Shown: positions 25,047 through 34,266, counted from the stretch's first letter. The stretch is DNA of 64,000 bases from Palsa-504 sp963818225 (GCA_963818225.1 CAWFRO010000006.1:1302001-1366000), one strand, 5' to 3'. Made by a program: numbers and translations. The notes: a model not told the origin generated them from the sequence alone.

Positions 25047-25748
25047 CTACTGGATGACCGGCGGGGCTGACGGGGCCAGCGTCCGCAGCAGGTGACCGAA
25101 GCCGTTCGGCGCGCGCGCCTGCCGGCGGGCGGAGGTCTCGACCGTGACGTCAGCGGCACGCAGGACCGAGCAGCCCGCGCGCGAGACGGCGGCGAGCAGC
25201 GCGTGATCTTCGGCGGTAGGCAGTGGCCGGAAGCCGCCCGCGGCCAGGTAGGCCGAGGCGCGGATGCCGATGTTCGCGCCGTGGACGTGCGGGTGCGGGC
25301 CGTTCCCTGAGCCGTAGCGGGTCGCGAACGCGGCCGGCACGTGCGGCGGATGCTCGCTCCAGTCCGCCACGGTGACCGTACCGAGGACGACATCCCAGCC
25401 CTCGTCCGCGTACCAGAGCTGCCGCCCCAGCCATCCGGGCGGCACCACGGTGTCGGCGTCGGTGGTGGCCAGCCAGATCGACGCAGGCTCCGAGCGGGCC
25501 GTCCGCCGCAGCAGCTCCGTCATCCCGGCCGCGCGCGCAGCCCCCACACTGCGAGCGCCGAGGCGAACGACCAGGGCGCCGTAGGCTCGCGCCACCGCCG
25601 CGGTGCCGTCAGTGCAGGAGTCGGCCGCCACCAGCACATGCACCGGCACGCTGACCTGGCGGGCGGCGCGGCGCAACGCGGTCAGACAGGCCGGGAGCAG
25701 GACTTCCTCGTTATGCGCGGGCACCACGACGCCGACCGCCTCGATCAC
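25047..25748 (-). CDS. Family 2 glycosyltransferase
   Basis: This 233-aa GT-A fold enzyme starts AVGVVVPAHNEEVLLPACLT and has the nucleotide-sugar site in VLVAADSCTDGTAAVA. A TTDADTVVPPGWLG segment carries the DxD-like metal motif (DAD), and acceptor-side residues are in HGANIGIRASAYLAAGGF and TAEDHALLAAVSRAG. No membrane helices are present, so it is a soluble transferase, smaller than chitin synthase-like NodC. It is the last gene of a four-gene operon; its GTG start overlaps the stop of the methyltransferase gene. Confidence 0.88.
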   Translation of the reverse strand: MIEAVGVVVPAHNEEVLLPACLTALRRAARQVSVPVHVLVAADSCTDGTAAVARAYGALVVRLGARSVGAARAAGMTELLRRTARSEPASIWLATTDADTVVPPGWLGRQLWYADEGWDVVLGTVTVADWSEHPPHVPAAFATRYGSGNGPHPHVHGANIGIRASAYLAAGGFRPLPTAEDHALLAAVSRAGCSVLRAADVTVETSARRQARAPNGFGHLLRTLAPSAPPVIQ

Positions 25749-26374
25749 ACCAGGCCCGTCGCCCGGGCTACCGAGACGGGCTCGCCGTCGGTACGGAGGT
25801 AGGTCTCGGCCAGGAAGTCCGGCTCGGCGTGGCTGACCAGCCTGGCCAGCCCGCGGCGCGCGGCGAGCCGGCGGTGCACGTCGTCGCCGGACCTGGGATA
25901 GTCGGCGACCGGATGCCGCCAGTGCACGGCGAGCAGGGTCCCGCCCGGGTGCAGGGCCCGGATGCCCAGGTCCAGGATCTGCTCGAGGTCCCGGTCGCCG
26001 AAGTAGTACAGCATCTCGGAGAACACGACGAGGTCGAAGCAGCCGGCCGGCCAGTCCCCGGGGATATCGCGCCGGTCGACGCGGACATGCGGCATATCCC
26101 GGGTGCGCCGCTGCGCGGCCCGGACCGCGGCCGGCGCGATGTCGCAGGCCAGCAGGCGGTCGCAGCGCCGGGCGAGCATCTTGGTCAGCACGCCGACGGA
26201 GCAGCCGGGCTCGAAGGCGCGGCGATACCGCCGCGCCGGGAGCTGCGCGAGGCTGACCGCGTACTTGCGCCGCTCATACCAGCGGTCCTGGAATCCCCAC
26301 GGGTCCGGGGCGGCCTCGTACATCGCGTCGAAGTAGGCCGCCCCCAGCGTGCGGGGGGTTACCGGAGCGGTCAC
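25745..26374 (-). CDS. NodS-like class I SAM-dependent methyltransferase
   Basis: This 209-aa protein resembles nodulation protein S. It has YFDAMYEAAPDPWGFQDRWY and ERRKYAVSLAQLPARRYRRA ahead of SAM motif I FEPGCSVGVLTKMLARRCDR, the acidic LLACDIAPAAVRAAQ, and FDLVVFSEMLYYFGDRDLEQ. NodS methylates the amino group left after deacetylation of a chitin oligomer; here the upstream neighbour is also a sugar deacetylase. The GTG at 26374, behind CAGGAGGTGCTGCG, overlaps the PIG-L stop by four bases, so I chose it over a longer frame from 26530. Confidence 0.87.
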   Translation of the reverse strand: MTAPVTPRTLGAAYFDAMYEAAPDPWGFQDRWYERRKYAVSLAQLPARRYRRAFEPGCSVGVLTKMLARRCDRLLACDIAPAAVRAAQRRTRDMPHVRVDRRDIPGDWPAGCFDLVVFSEMLYYFGDRDLEQILDLGIRALHPGGTLLAVHWRHPVADYPRSGDDVHRRLAARRGLARLVSHAEPDFLAETYLRTDGEPVSVARATGLV

Positions 26375-27111
26375 CGCAGCAGCACCTCCTGGTCCCTGGT
26401 GAAATGCGCCACGATCCCGGGCGGCAGCACGGGTTCCAGGGCGGGCCCGCGGCCGGACAGCTGGCTGGCGAAGGCCTGGATGGCCGAACGCTTCCGGGCC
26501 GTGACGCCGGCGGGTAGCGGTATCCGGCACGCGCGCGGCCAGGGGACGCGCGGGTCAGCCGGCTTGGCCCAGTGCCACATCCAGATCGGGTAGCTCAGTA
26601 CGGTCCGGCCGTCCGCCGAGGCCGCCCGGCGGGCCGCGCGGCCCGCGGCCTCGTGGTCGGCGTGCGCATCCTCCTCCCACGGCGCGAGGCAGACGTCGAA
26701 TCCGGCGCACAGCTCGCGCAGGCGGCCGCAGAGCTCGTCCTCGTGAGCGGCCACCGCGGTGTCGGGGAGCCGCAGCCGGACCACTTCGGCCTCCTGGGCA
26801 CCGAGCAGGCCGAGAGCAGCCGCGGACTCCGCGGTCCTGGTCTGCGCGATCACAGCAGGATCGGAATCCGGATGCGAGGCCTCGCCGTCGGTGACCGCGA
26901 TCAGTCTCAGCCGCGCTCCGGCCGCGGCCAGGATGGCCATCGTCCCGCCGACGCCGAGTACCTCATCGTCGGGATGCGCCGCGACCACGGCGACGCTCGG
27001 CCAGGACGATGGGTCGGCCGCGGGCAGCTGCCGCAGGTCCCGCCACGAGCCCCACGCCTGCTCCCGGGTGCCGGGCGCGTCGATGCGGTTGGCTGCGAGC
27101 CGGGTCACCAC
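26371..27111 (-). CDS. PIG-L/LmbE family zinc deacetylase
   Basis: This 246-aa zinc-dependent N-deacetylase has the metal and catalytic motif VVAAHPDDEVLGVGG at about residues 42-56 (His, Asp, Asp) and the second histidine segment EEDAHADHEAAGRAA (HxDH). Family members remove acetyl from GlcNAc-type sugars (MshB, PIG-L). It begins with GTG overlapping the stop of the acyl-CoA dehydrogenase gene and overlaps the methyltransferase at its end. Together with GT2 and a NodS-like enzyme it suggests processing of an N-acetylated sugar. Confidence 0.9.
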   Translation of the reverse strand: MVTRLAANRIDAPGTREQAWGSWRDLRQLPAADPSSWPSVAVVAAHPDDEVLGVGGTMAILAAAGARLRLIAVTDGEASHPDSDPAVIAQTRTAESAAALGLLGAQEAEVVRLRLPDTAVAAHEDELCGRLRELCAGFDVCLAPWEEDAHADHEAAGRAARRAASADGRTVLSYPIWMWHWAKPADPRVPWPRACRIPLPAGVTARKRSAIQAFASQLSGRGPALEPVLPPGIVAHFTRDQEVLLR

Positions 27112-28157
27112 GTGACGCCGTGGCTGGCCACGAGGCTGCCGAGCTGGGCCAAGTCGCGTTCGGCGTGGTGCTGGCGGAGGTAGACGGTCAGGTCAGCGAC
27201 CCGGCGGGAGTGTGCCTCGTCGCGGCACAGCGGACCGGCCCCCAGCGCCCGGCCCACCCGCCGCATGACCTCGGTGGCGGTCGCCTCGACCAGCGCCCGC
27301 ACGCGCAGCGCCAGCAGCCGGCCGCCGGCCTGGCGGTCTTCGGGGTCCGCGTCAATCTCAGCGGCGGCCACATCGAGGGCGGTCTTGGCCGTGTGCAGCG
27401 CGATGTCGACCGCGCCGAGGTGGGCCAGCGCATGCGGGCCGACGTCCCGGGCGGCCGCGGCCGCCCGCAGCGTCTCGCCAACCGCCCGGGCCCCGCCGTA
27501 CCAGCAGGCGGCCACCCCGGCGCCGCCATGGGCGAAGCCCGGCCGGCCGGTATAGCTGCCGGGAGCGCCTACCGGCTCGGCCTCGATGGCGTCAAAGCTG
27601 ACGTCGAGGGTGTCGCTGGCGGCCATGCCGGTGGGCCGCCAGGTGCCCGGAACGGGCCACAGGTCACGCGTGCTGACCGCGAACAGCCGGTCACCGTCGG
27701 GTGCCTTGGCCGTCACCAGCGCGTCGGTGCACGAACGCGCGCCGGAACAGTACTGCTTGATGCCGTCCAGCCGCCAGCCGCCGCCGGACCGGCAGGCCGT
27801 GAGCCCGGGGCCGGGAGGCTGCGCGGCCCACACTCCCCAGCGGGTGCCGGCCGGCGGTGCCGCGGCACCGAGTTCGGCCAGGATGGCCAGGGCGTCAGCG
27901 TGCCCCTCGGCCAGCCGGGCCACGCAGAGATCTGCCCCGGCCAGATCGGCCAGGGCCGCCCAGCGTTCCCGCGTGCGGCCCCCGCCAGGCTGCGGCAGGT
28001 CCAGCCGGCCGGCCTGCACCGCGGCCATGAAGGCCGCGGCGACCGGTTCCGCAGCCGCTGCGCCGTACGCGCCGTCGGCGGCTTGGTCATCCGCGGCGTG
28101 GGCGGCCAGCCCGGTTCCGCGGCGAATGGCTTCTGACAGGCGAACGGCTTCTGACAT
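27105..28157 (-). CDS. Acyl-CoA dehydrogenase-like protein
   Basis: This 350-aa flavoprotein of the acyl-CoA dehydrogenase superfamily has middle-domain wording GGGWRLDGIKQYCSGARSCT, TDALVTAKAPDGDRLFAVST and TGMAASDTLDVSFDAIEAEP, and a C-terminal helical domain ending in QHHAERDLAQLGSLVASHG. It is shorter than typical enzymes (about 380 aa), and the usual catalytic glutamate region is not obvious to me, so the reaction is uncertain. First gene of the operon with PIG-L, methyltransferase and GT2. ATG at 28157 is preferred to an upstream start at 28211. Confidence 0.85.
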   Translation of the reverse strand: MSEAVRLSEAIRRGTGLAAHAADDQAADGAYGAAAAEPVAAAFMAAVQAGRLDLPQPGGGRTRERWAALADLAGADLCVARLAEGHADALAILAELGAAAPPAGTRWGVWAAQPPGPGLTACRSGGGWRLDGIKQYCSGARSCTDALVTAKAPDGDRLFAVSTRDLWPVPGTWRPTGMAASDTLDVSFDAIEAEPVGAPGSYTGRPGFAHGGAGVAACWYGGARAVGETLRAAAAARDVGPHALAHLGAVDIALHTAKTALDVAAAEIDADPEDRQAGGRLLALRVRALVEATATEVMRRVGRALGAGPLCRDEAHSRRVADLTVYLRQHHAERDLAQLGSLVASHGVTW

Positions 28158-28248
28158 GAGCAACCCCTTAGACAACTTCTTCCGCTGCCCGGGGCAAGAC
28201 CCGGCAAACATGCGTGGCCCGTCTCGGAGGTTGATGGAAATTTTGTTC

Positions 28249-28585
28249 TTAACGATCGGACTCGGAGGACTTTGGATCTTCGGGTTCGGCCGTCTCCACC
28301 TCGAGGAGGCGCGTGGGGAGCTCGGTGAGCTGCCCGAGTTCGTCGGCTGGGAGCTTCCTGATCGCCGGGGGCGGGCGCAGCAGGATGGCGTCGGCGGTTG
28401 CGATGGCGTAGGGGGCGTCGATGCCGTGGGCCGCCGCGAGATGGCTAAACGTCGCCGGTCCGTCGGCGGTGGTGAGCCTCGACGAACCGTTGCATGAGGG
28501 CCAGGCCTGCTGGACGGGATCGGCTGATCGTCTCGAGGAGCCTGCCGCGTTCACCACGGTACCGTTCGGCCGAGGTAGTCGACAT
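28249..28585 (-). CDS. Hypothetical protein, probably frameshifted
   Basis: No family is recognised. From the ATG at 28585 the frame reads MSTTSAERYRGERGRLLETI, SRSRPAGLALMQRFVEAHH and stops at about 28445. The next frame continues with good codon bias as LAAAHGIDAPYAIATADAIL, LRPPPAIRKLPADELGQLTE and an acidic tail to 28249. Third-position G/C bias in both halves suggests one 112-codon gene with one extra base at about 28450-28460. Alternatively these are two unrelated fragments. Confidence 0.4.
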
Positions 28586-28725
28586 AGTGCAGGCCGGGTC
28601 TCCCTGGAGGGCGCGCCGCAGGTCAGCAAACCTGCCGCTTCGATCCCGGGGATGAGGTCTGGCGAGTGGCGCCATACCGGTCCTCCCCGGGCGCGGGCGC
28701 CAGCGAGCCCAGACTTACCGACTCG

Positions 28726-30883
28726 CTAAATGGGGTAGCGGGTGGGTTCGGTGAGGTATTGCCGGCCGCTCGGGGTGGTCCAGCGGATGTGGCCGGTGGG
28801 GAGCTGTTCGGCGTTCCAGCGGGGGTCCTGCTTGGCCCGGTGATCGTGGCGGCAGGTCGGGTTCCCGTTGCACAGGCAGGTCCGGCCGCCCGCCTCATAT
28901 GGGATGTTGTGCTCGAAGTCGCTGCTCGTCGATGGCCGTCGGCAGCCCGGCCCGGTGCACGTGGCGTGCCGGACCTGGGCCAGGTGCCGGAGCAGGACCC
29001 CGGGATCGTGGCCCTTGGCCTCGTGCCGGTGGTCGCACTGGCCCGTGGGGATGGGCTCGAGGGCGATGAGCAGGTCCCGCTGTCCGGGGGTGCCGGTGGC
29101 CAACGTCCAGGTGCCGTACCCGCCCGGTGGGCCGGGCTGGTCCGTCGCGGTGAAGCTGAACGATGGGCCGCCGGGCGGCGGGTCAGGCCCGCCTGCGGTG
29201 CCGGATTTACGGTTTTTCGGCGTGTTCGTCCGGCGGCCGGCCGGTGCGGGGCGGGCGCAGCCGTGCCCGATGGCGTGGCCGTCCTGGTCGGTCACCGTCA
29301 CGCACCAGGTGGACCGGGCGGTGCGGGCCGCGGCGGCGGCCAGGTCGCGGGCCAGGTCGGGGTCCAGGGGGCCGATGCCGGTCATCTCACCGGGCCGGTC
29401 CGCGAGGTGGAGCAGGGTGGCCAGCGGGATGGTCAGGTTGGCCCGGCCGGCGAACCCGGGCGGGATCACCCCGGCCAGCGGCCCAGCCGGAGCCGGCATC
29501 CGGGGCCCCCGCGGACCAGACCCGCCATCCGGACCGGAACTAGCGTCCGGGCCGGCGCCGCTGTCCTGGCCAAGACCGCTGTCCTGGCCAAGACCGCTGT
29601 CCTGGCGGGGCTTGCTGTCGTGGCCGGGAGTGCCGTCCTGGCCAGGGCCGCTGTCCTGGCGAGGTTGCCGTCGTGGGATGGCTTGCTGTCCTGGCTGGGG
29701 TCGTTGCCGGTGCGGGTGCCGAGGGGGCGGGAGTCGATGCCGAGAAGAATGTCCAGGAATGCGCGGGCCCGGAGCAGGTCCATGCCACCGTCCAGGCCCG
29801 CCTTGCCCAACTGCCGGGCCCACCAGGTAATCCGCTGATCAGCAGCCAGCACCTCCGCCGGCGGCAGTTCCCGGCCGGTCAAACCCGCGTTCCCGGACGG
29901 CTCCGCCCACCGCTGCACCCGCGCCTGCTTGCGCCGCATGCTCCCGGCGGTTACGCGCCTTCTCCGGGTTCACCTCCATCACCGCCCGGCCGATCGCCGA
30001 CCGCAACCCCGCCACAGTCAACGACCCGGCCCGGCCCAAGACCATCGCCTCCGCCGCACGGGCCTCAGCGGGATCCAGCAGCACCGTCGCACTCGCGATG
30101 ATCAGCGCCTTATCCCGGGTCAGCACCCCGGTACCGGAACGCCGCCCGGGTCCCCGGCAAGCGCACCTCCAGCGCCGCCGCCAGGACCAGGACCTCCTCC
30201 GCATCACCAGCGGACAGGGCCAGCGCCGCACCCAGCTCCCGGGAGGCGAACTCATCCCACTCCCCGGGCAGCCCAGAGTCACGATCCACCGCGGTGCCGG
30301 GGGCCGGACGGCGGCGGAGCAGCTCCGCCACCGCCGCATGCTTCCGCGCACTGGCATTAGCCTCCACCCGATCCCACGCGCAGACCGCCCCGACCAGCTC
30401 ATCATCGGACGCACCCCGGTACCGGTCATCATCCCCGGCCGCCTCATCGGCGAACTGGCCCAGCACCGGGCCACCCGGCGCGACGTCCAGCGGCCTACCC
30501 GACGCGAACCCCGCAGCCCGGCTGGCGTACTCACCCGGGAACCTGGACGCCGAGCCCGGCATCCCCGGGCCCCGGCGGCCCGCCGCCACCGACCCGAGCA
30601 CGGCCCGGATCCCGGCCAGACCGGCCCGGGCCATCTCCGCCTCCGCCTCCGCCTGCTCGGCAGTGACCTCCCGGGCCTCCGCGATCAGCGCAGCCAGCTG
30701 CGCATCATCCAGCCCCGGCGGCGGCGCATTATCCGGATCCTCATACTCCTCCGGCTCACCATCACCAGGATCATCCTCACACAGGGCCGCCAGATAACCC
30801 GGCTCATCCATCCACTCCGGCCACTCCGCGCCAGGCAGGTCATCATCCCGCCCAGGGTCCTGGGGAACCGGCGCTTCGCTCAT
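28726..30883 (-). pseudogene. DUF222/13E12-type HNH endonuclease, three frame breaks
   Basis: The parts form one about 719-codon gene. From 30883: acidic N-terminus, then the DUF222 core DDELVGAVCAWDRVEANASA and ELGAALALSAGDAEEVLVLA. Break 1 at about 30130 leads to VLTRDKALIIASATVLLDPA and SLTVAGLRSAIGRAVMEVNP. Break 2 at about 29930 leads to RRKQARVQRWAEPSGNAGLT and GGMDLLRARAFLDILLGIDS. Break 3 falls in an 18-bp repeat array encoding hexapeptides, after which PAGPLAGVIPPGFAGRANLT, the C-terminal half and the HNH domain (CTGPGCRRPSTSSDFEHNIP, then CRHDHRAKQDPRW) are intact. These proteins are mobile, often multicopy in actinomycetes. It may be a genuine pseudogene or carry assembly errors. 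Confidence 0.8.
29558..29700 (-). repeat. Array of 18-bp units in the HNH gene linker
   Basis: Eight units of the type CCGCTGTCCTGGCCAAGA (plus strand) run from 29558 to 29700; the first two are identical, the others 60-90 percent alike. On the coding strand they give hexapeptides such as QDSGLG, QDSGPG, QDGTPG and HDSKPR. Seven units are 18 nt and one, at about 29666-29682, is 17 nt. The gene's third frame break is at this short unit. Confidence 0.8.
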
Positions 30884-31306
30884 CAGCCACGATCCGTTCG
30901 GATAAATGATATTCTGTATCAAACATTATAGCGAAAAACGTCTTCATAGGCGGGCGACACGCTGCACTCGGTGTTCTGGCCCGAGGTTTTTCGATCGGTG
31001 CGAGTACGTCGACGGGGACGCGGGGGTTGGTCGCGGATGAGTTGCGGCCCCGCACGAATTTACGAGACAAGCGGCGAGCGGGCCGGATGAGGCGCCCGGT
31101 AACGAGAGCCAGGAATATGCCGGGCGTTATGACCTCATCGCGGCCTGCTCGCGGCCGGGAGTAAAGGGAGCTCGCGGTTTAGCCCTCGAGTCCGGGGGTA
31201 CCGGGCACCCGTGCCATCTCCGCCAGTGCTGTTGCTGTTGCCAGGGCCCGTTCGGGAACGAGGCCGTGAGCGGAGGCCGGCTGCGACCACTCGTGGTGGC
31301 CGGGGG
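30884..31306. other. Intergenic region upstream of the HNH gene
   Basis: The first 80 bases are AT-rich (around TAAATGATATTCTGTATCAA, 30903-30922) and likely hold the HNH gene promoter. The rest, to 31306, is GC-rich with no family-like frame, RNA or repeat that I can see. Confidence 0.35.
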
Positions 31307-31501
31307 CTAGCTGCTGGGAGTCGGCAGATGGCAGGAGATCTTCGGGTTGACGCCCACATAGTTGAGCGGGCCGGCCAGGATCGTGGCGATGATGTCGCCG
31401 CCGTGGGCGCAGCTTTCCGAGGAGCCGTAATAGCCTCGCTGGCCAGCGGCGATCGCGCCAATGATGAGCCAGATCAGCACGATGAGACTTCCGACGCGCA
31501 T
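31307..31501 (-). CDS. Small single-span membrane protein
   Basis: This 64-aa protein begins MRVGSLIVLIWLIIGAIAAG, one membrane helix, followed by QRGYYGSSESCAHGGDIIAT, ILAGPLNYVGVNPKISCHLP. I know similar short proteins from many actinomycetes, with the same RxYF, Cys and AGPLNYxGVNPKxxCxxP elements, but no function. The two cysteines in the exported or cytoplasmic tail are conserved in that recollection. The ATG at 31501 has CCGGAGGTAG upstream. Single gene, divergent from the anti-sigma kinase gene. Confidence 0.72.
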   Translation of the reverse strand: MRVGSLIVLIWLIIGAIAAGQRGYYGSSESCAHGGDIIATILAGPLNYVGVNPKISCHLPTPSS

Positions 31502-31691
31502 ATCTACCTCCGGAAGATGGGCCGCTGTTGCTGCCGTCGCCATGTGCGGCGGCCTGCGGCTGTCTTTCCGTCTACCCCAGCGGCGGCGGATACACGTGCG
31601 GAAGGGAGCGTACATCGCGCGCACGGCGCGCCGGGCGGCATCAGGATCTCTCCGGCGGCCCGCACTGAACGCCAGTGTATTGTTGCTGCCG

Positions 31692-32158
31692 ATGGCCACC
31701 TGGGAGGCCGAGACCACAGCGCACCAAGCTCCGGCCGACGAACCCGGGCTTGGTGCCGGAGACCGGCTGCGTGATATGTCCCACTCCTACACCACCGACC
31801 TGGCCGCGGTCCGCGCCGTGGTCTACCGCTACGCCAAGCAGGCGGGGCTGCCCGAGCACCGGGCGCTCGACCTGGTGCTGGCGGTGAGTGAGGTGGCCGC
31901 CAACACGTCCGTCACGCCAAGTCCCCAGGATCCTTGAAAATCTGGTACGACAGCGACGAGATCGTCTGCCAGGTCCAGGACGAAGGCACCATCCGCGACC
32001 CCCTGGCGGGCCAGCGGAAGCCCGCGATGGATGCCATGGGCGGGCACGGGCTGTGGATCGTCCACCAGGTATGCGACGACGTCGAGATGCATTCGGATGA
32101 CGATGGCACCACGGTCCGGCTGCACATGAAACTTCCCCGGCTAAGGCCAGGTCCGTGA
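31692..32158 (+). CDS. RsbW/SpoIIAB-like anti-sigma kinase (HATPase_c), frameshifted
   Basis: This GHKL-type ATPase of about 155 aa acts as a serine kinase and sigma-factor trap in partner switching. The N box is in LDLVLAVSEVAANT; the next bases read TSVTPSPQDP and stop at 31937, but one base further on the expected VRHAKSPGSLKIWYDSDEIV continues. A missing G after AACACG (about 31907) explains this. The G1 and G2 boxes are in VCQVQDEGTIRDP and MDAMGGHGLWIVHQVCDDVE. The STAS antagonist gene follows immediately. Start at ATG 31692; a later ATG before SHSYTTDLAAVRAVV is possible. Confidence 0.8.
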
Positions 32159-32232
32159 CCCTTCCCGGCCCGGCGGGACCGGGCCAGCCGACAGCCATCC
32201 CTCCGCGATCGGCCTTGTGGTACAACAAGGGC

Positions 32233-32583
32233 GTGGATCTGCTGACCGTCTCTGTGACCGCCCGCGAGTCCGCAGGTGAGCCCTACACCCTGGTGGAGGT
32301 CACCGGCGAGGCGGACGTGACGAATACAGACGAGCTGCGGCGCTTGCTGGATGAGGAAGTATCCCAGCAGCCACGGACGCTGATCATCGACCTGTCCGGC
32401 CTGCGTTTCATGGACTCGTCGGCCCTGCACGCGCTGCTACGGGTGAACCGGTCACTCGACCGGCAGGGCGGGGTTCTGGCGCTGGTGTCCCCGCAGCCCG
32501 CGGTGGCCAAGATCCTGCGGCTGACCACCGCCGACCGGCTGATTCCCGTCTTCGCCAGCGTGGCCGAGGCCGCGGACGGCTAA
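32233..32583 (+). CDS. STAS-domain anti-anti-sigma factor
   Basis: This SpoIIAA/RsbV-like antagonist has 116 aa from the GTG at 32233. The phosphorylatable serine lies in IIDLSGLRFMDSSALHALLR, typical of the family, and the fold begins VTARESAGEPYTLVEVTGEA. It should bind the RsbW-like kinase encoded just upstream when unphosphorylated and so release a sigma factor. An upstream GTG at 32155 overlapping the kinase stop would add 26 residues without similarity. A SpoIIE-type phosphatase needed to recharge it could be either of the two encoded at 37.8-40.2 and 46.8-48.7 kb. Confidence 0.88.
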   Translation: MDLLTVSVTARESAGEPYTLVEVTGEADVTNTDELRRLLDEEVSQQPRTLIIDLSGLRFMDSSALHALLRVNRSLDRQGGVLALVSPQPAVAKILRLTTADRLIPVFASVAEAADG

Positions 32584-32777
32584 GCCGCGGGCGACACGAT
32601 CCCGATTCGGTGTTTGCCAGGTGCCGCGATGGGATATGCTCATCAGCAGTGGTGCCTACGACGCAGGCACGCTCCAATGCGACACGGTGTTCTCGCGGAG
32701 CGCGCGGATCAGGTACCACTTTTTGCGCTTCCTTGACGAGACCGTGATCCACCTTCGTCAGCAAGGAGGCATCTCGG

Positions 32778-33977
32778 ATGAAGATTGCCCTGGTAGCCCA
32801 GCACGCGACGCCACTGAGCCCGCGGGCCGGTTCCGGACCGGAAAGCGATGACATCGGTCTCAGCGAGCTCACCCGTAAGCTCGCCGATCAAGGTCACAAG
32901 GTAACCATCTACGCCCAGAAGCAGCAGCCCGATGTGCCCGACCGGGCCGAGCTGGGCGATGGGGTACGGGTCGAGCACATCGACGCCGGGCCGGTCCCCG
33001 AGGCATCCGCGGACGGCGAGCAGGACGACTCCGGCCTGCTGGACCGGGTCCCGGCCTTCAGCGGACCGCTGCGCAGCAGCTGGGAGCAGGAGCGCCCCGA
33101 CATCGTGCACGCGCTGCGCTGGACCAGCGGCCTGGCCGCGCTGGCCGCCGCCCGCGACCACCGCATTCCGGTGGTGCAGGCGTTCAGCTCGCTCGGCGTC
33201 ACCGAGCCGCGCGGTCTCGCGCGGGCTGACGGCGTCGCCGCCGCGCGGATCAGGCTCGAGCCCGCCATCGGGCGCAGCGCCGCCGCGGTGGTCGCCACCC
33301 ACTCGGCCGAAGTATCAGACCTGGCTAACCTGGGCGTGCACCGCTCCTCGATCAGGGTCGTCCCGTGGGGCGTCGACACCAGCATGTTCACCCCGGACGG
33401 CCCGGTAGCGCAGCGGAACGGCCGGCCGAGGCTGCTGACCGTCGCCGACCTGCGCGAGCGGGCGGCGCTGGAGACGCTGCTGCGGGCCCTGACCCGGGTC
33501 CCGAACGCCGAGCTCATGATCGTGGGCGGCCCCGCCGACAGCCAGCAGCACGCCGACGCCTACACCGGCCTGGCCAAGTTCGCCGCCGCGCTCGGCATCT
33601 CAGATCGCGTGATCTTCTCCGGCCAGGTCGCGCGCAGTGCGATGCCCGCCCTGCTGCGGTCCGCCGACCTCGTGGTGAGCACCTGCCAGTACGAGCCGTC
33701 GGGTATGACGTCGCTGCAGGCCATGGCGTGCGGGACGCCGGTCATCGCACCGCCGGTGGACGGGCACGCGGACGCGGTGGTCGACGGGACGACCGGCATC
33801 TTGATCCCGCCGGGCCCGGCCCTGCTGGCCCAGCGGATCCGGCAGCTGCTCGCGCACCCCATGCTCCTGGAGGCGTACGGGGTGGCGGCGGTCGACCGGG
33901 CGAGGTCCCGCTACTCCTGGGACCGCATCGCGGCCGAGACGCTGGCCGTCTACGACAAGGCCGCCGCGGCCGCGTAA
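32778..33977 (+). CDS. Family 4 glycosyltransferase
   Basis: This 399-aa GT-B enzyme of the GT4 type has the N-terminal Rossmann domain MKIALVAQHATPLSPRAGSG with DIVHALRWTSGLAALAAARD, the central ATHSAEVSDLANLGVHRSSI and VVPWGVDTSMFTPDGPV, and the donor site DLVVSTCQYEPSGMTSLQAM. In the usual E-x7-E motif the first Glu is present (Glu306) but the second is Gln314 (LQAMACG instead of LEAMACG). Some transferases tolerate this. The substrate may be a sugar nucleotide and a sugar or lipid acceptor. AAGGAGG lies upstream of ATG. It ends before a strong terminator. Confidence 0.88.
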   Translation: MKIALVAQHATPLSPRAGSGPESDDIGLSELTRKLADQGHKVTIYAQKQQPDVPDRAELGDGVRVEHIDAGPVPEASADGEQDDSGLLDRVPAFSGPLRSSWEQERPDIVHALRWTSGLAALAAARDHRIPVVQAFSSLGVTEPRGLARADGVAAARIRLEPAIGRSAAAVVATHSAEVSDLANLGVHRSSIRVVPWGVDTSMFTPDGPVAQRNGRPRLLTVADLRERAALETLLRALTRVPNAELMIVGGPADSQQHADAYTGLAKFAAALGISDRVIFSGQVARSAMPALLRSADLVVSTCQYEPSGMTSLQAMACGTPVIAPPVDGHADAVVDGTTGILIPPGPALLAQRIRQLLAHPMLLEAYGVAAVDRARSRYSWDRIAAETLAVYDKAAAAA

Positions 33978-34004
33978 CCCTCGGAGGTCAGAAGACCTCA
34001 CCTC

Positions 34005-34042
34005 CCGGAGCCCGGGACGCACTAATGCGTCCCGGGCTCCGG
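34005..34042 (+). terminator. Intrinsic terminator after the GT4 gene
   Basis: CCGGAGCCCGGGACGCA at 34005-34021 pairs perfectly with TGCGTCCCGGGCTCCGG at 34026-34042 around a CTAA loop, followed by TTTCG. A smaller hairpin, GAGGTC/GACCTC at 33983-33998, precedes it. The rest of the 290-base gap shows nothing. Confidence 0.85.
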
Positions 34043-34266
34043 TTTCGCCGGGATCTGAGGTTTGACCGGGCGCAGCCCTGGAGACGTGGGTCCAGGACCG
34101 GGAAACGGAGGCAGTGGCGCATAAGGCGAGGATCACGACCAGCCTGTTCAAGGACAAGATCCAGCAGCTGCGCTCCTGACCAGCCTGCGGGCCCGGCGGC
34201 CAAGCCCCTCCCCCCCGGCCGCCGGGCCCGCACCCGGTTCAGGCACGGCAGCGGCTGGTGGTTGGG

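Noticed and set aside
29558..29700. CRISPR-like array
   Set aside because: Units are 18 bp, contiguous without spacers, and lie in a coding linker.
30843..31070. 75-codon minus-strand frame upstream of the HNH gene
   Set aside because: It crosses the AT-rich promoter region and the HNH start and resembles nothing.
32621..32851. 76-codon frame before the GT4 gene
   Set aside because: It overlaps the GT4 start in another frame and has no recognisable feature.
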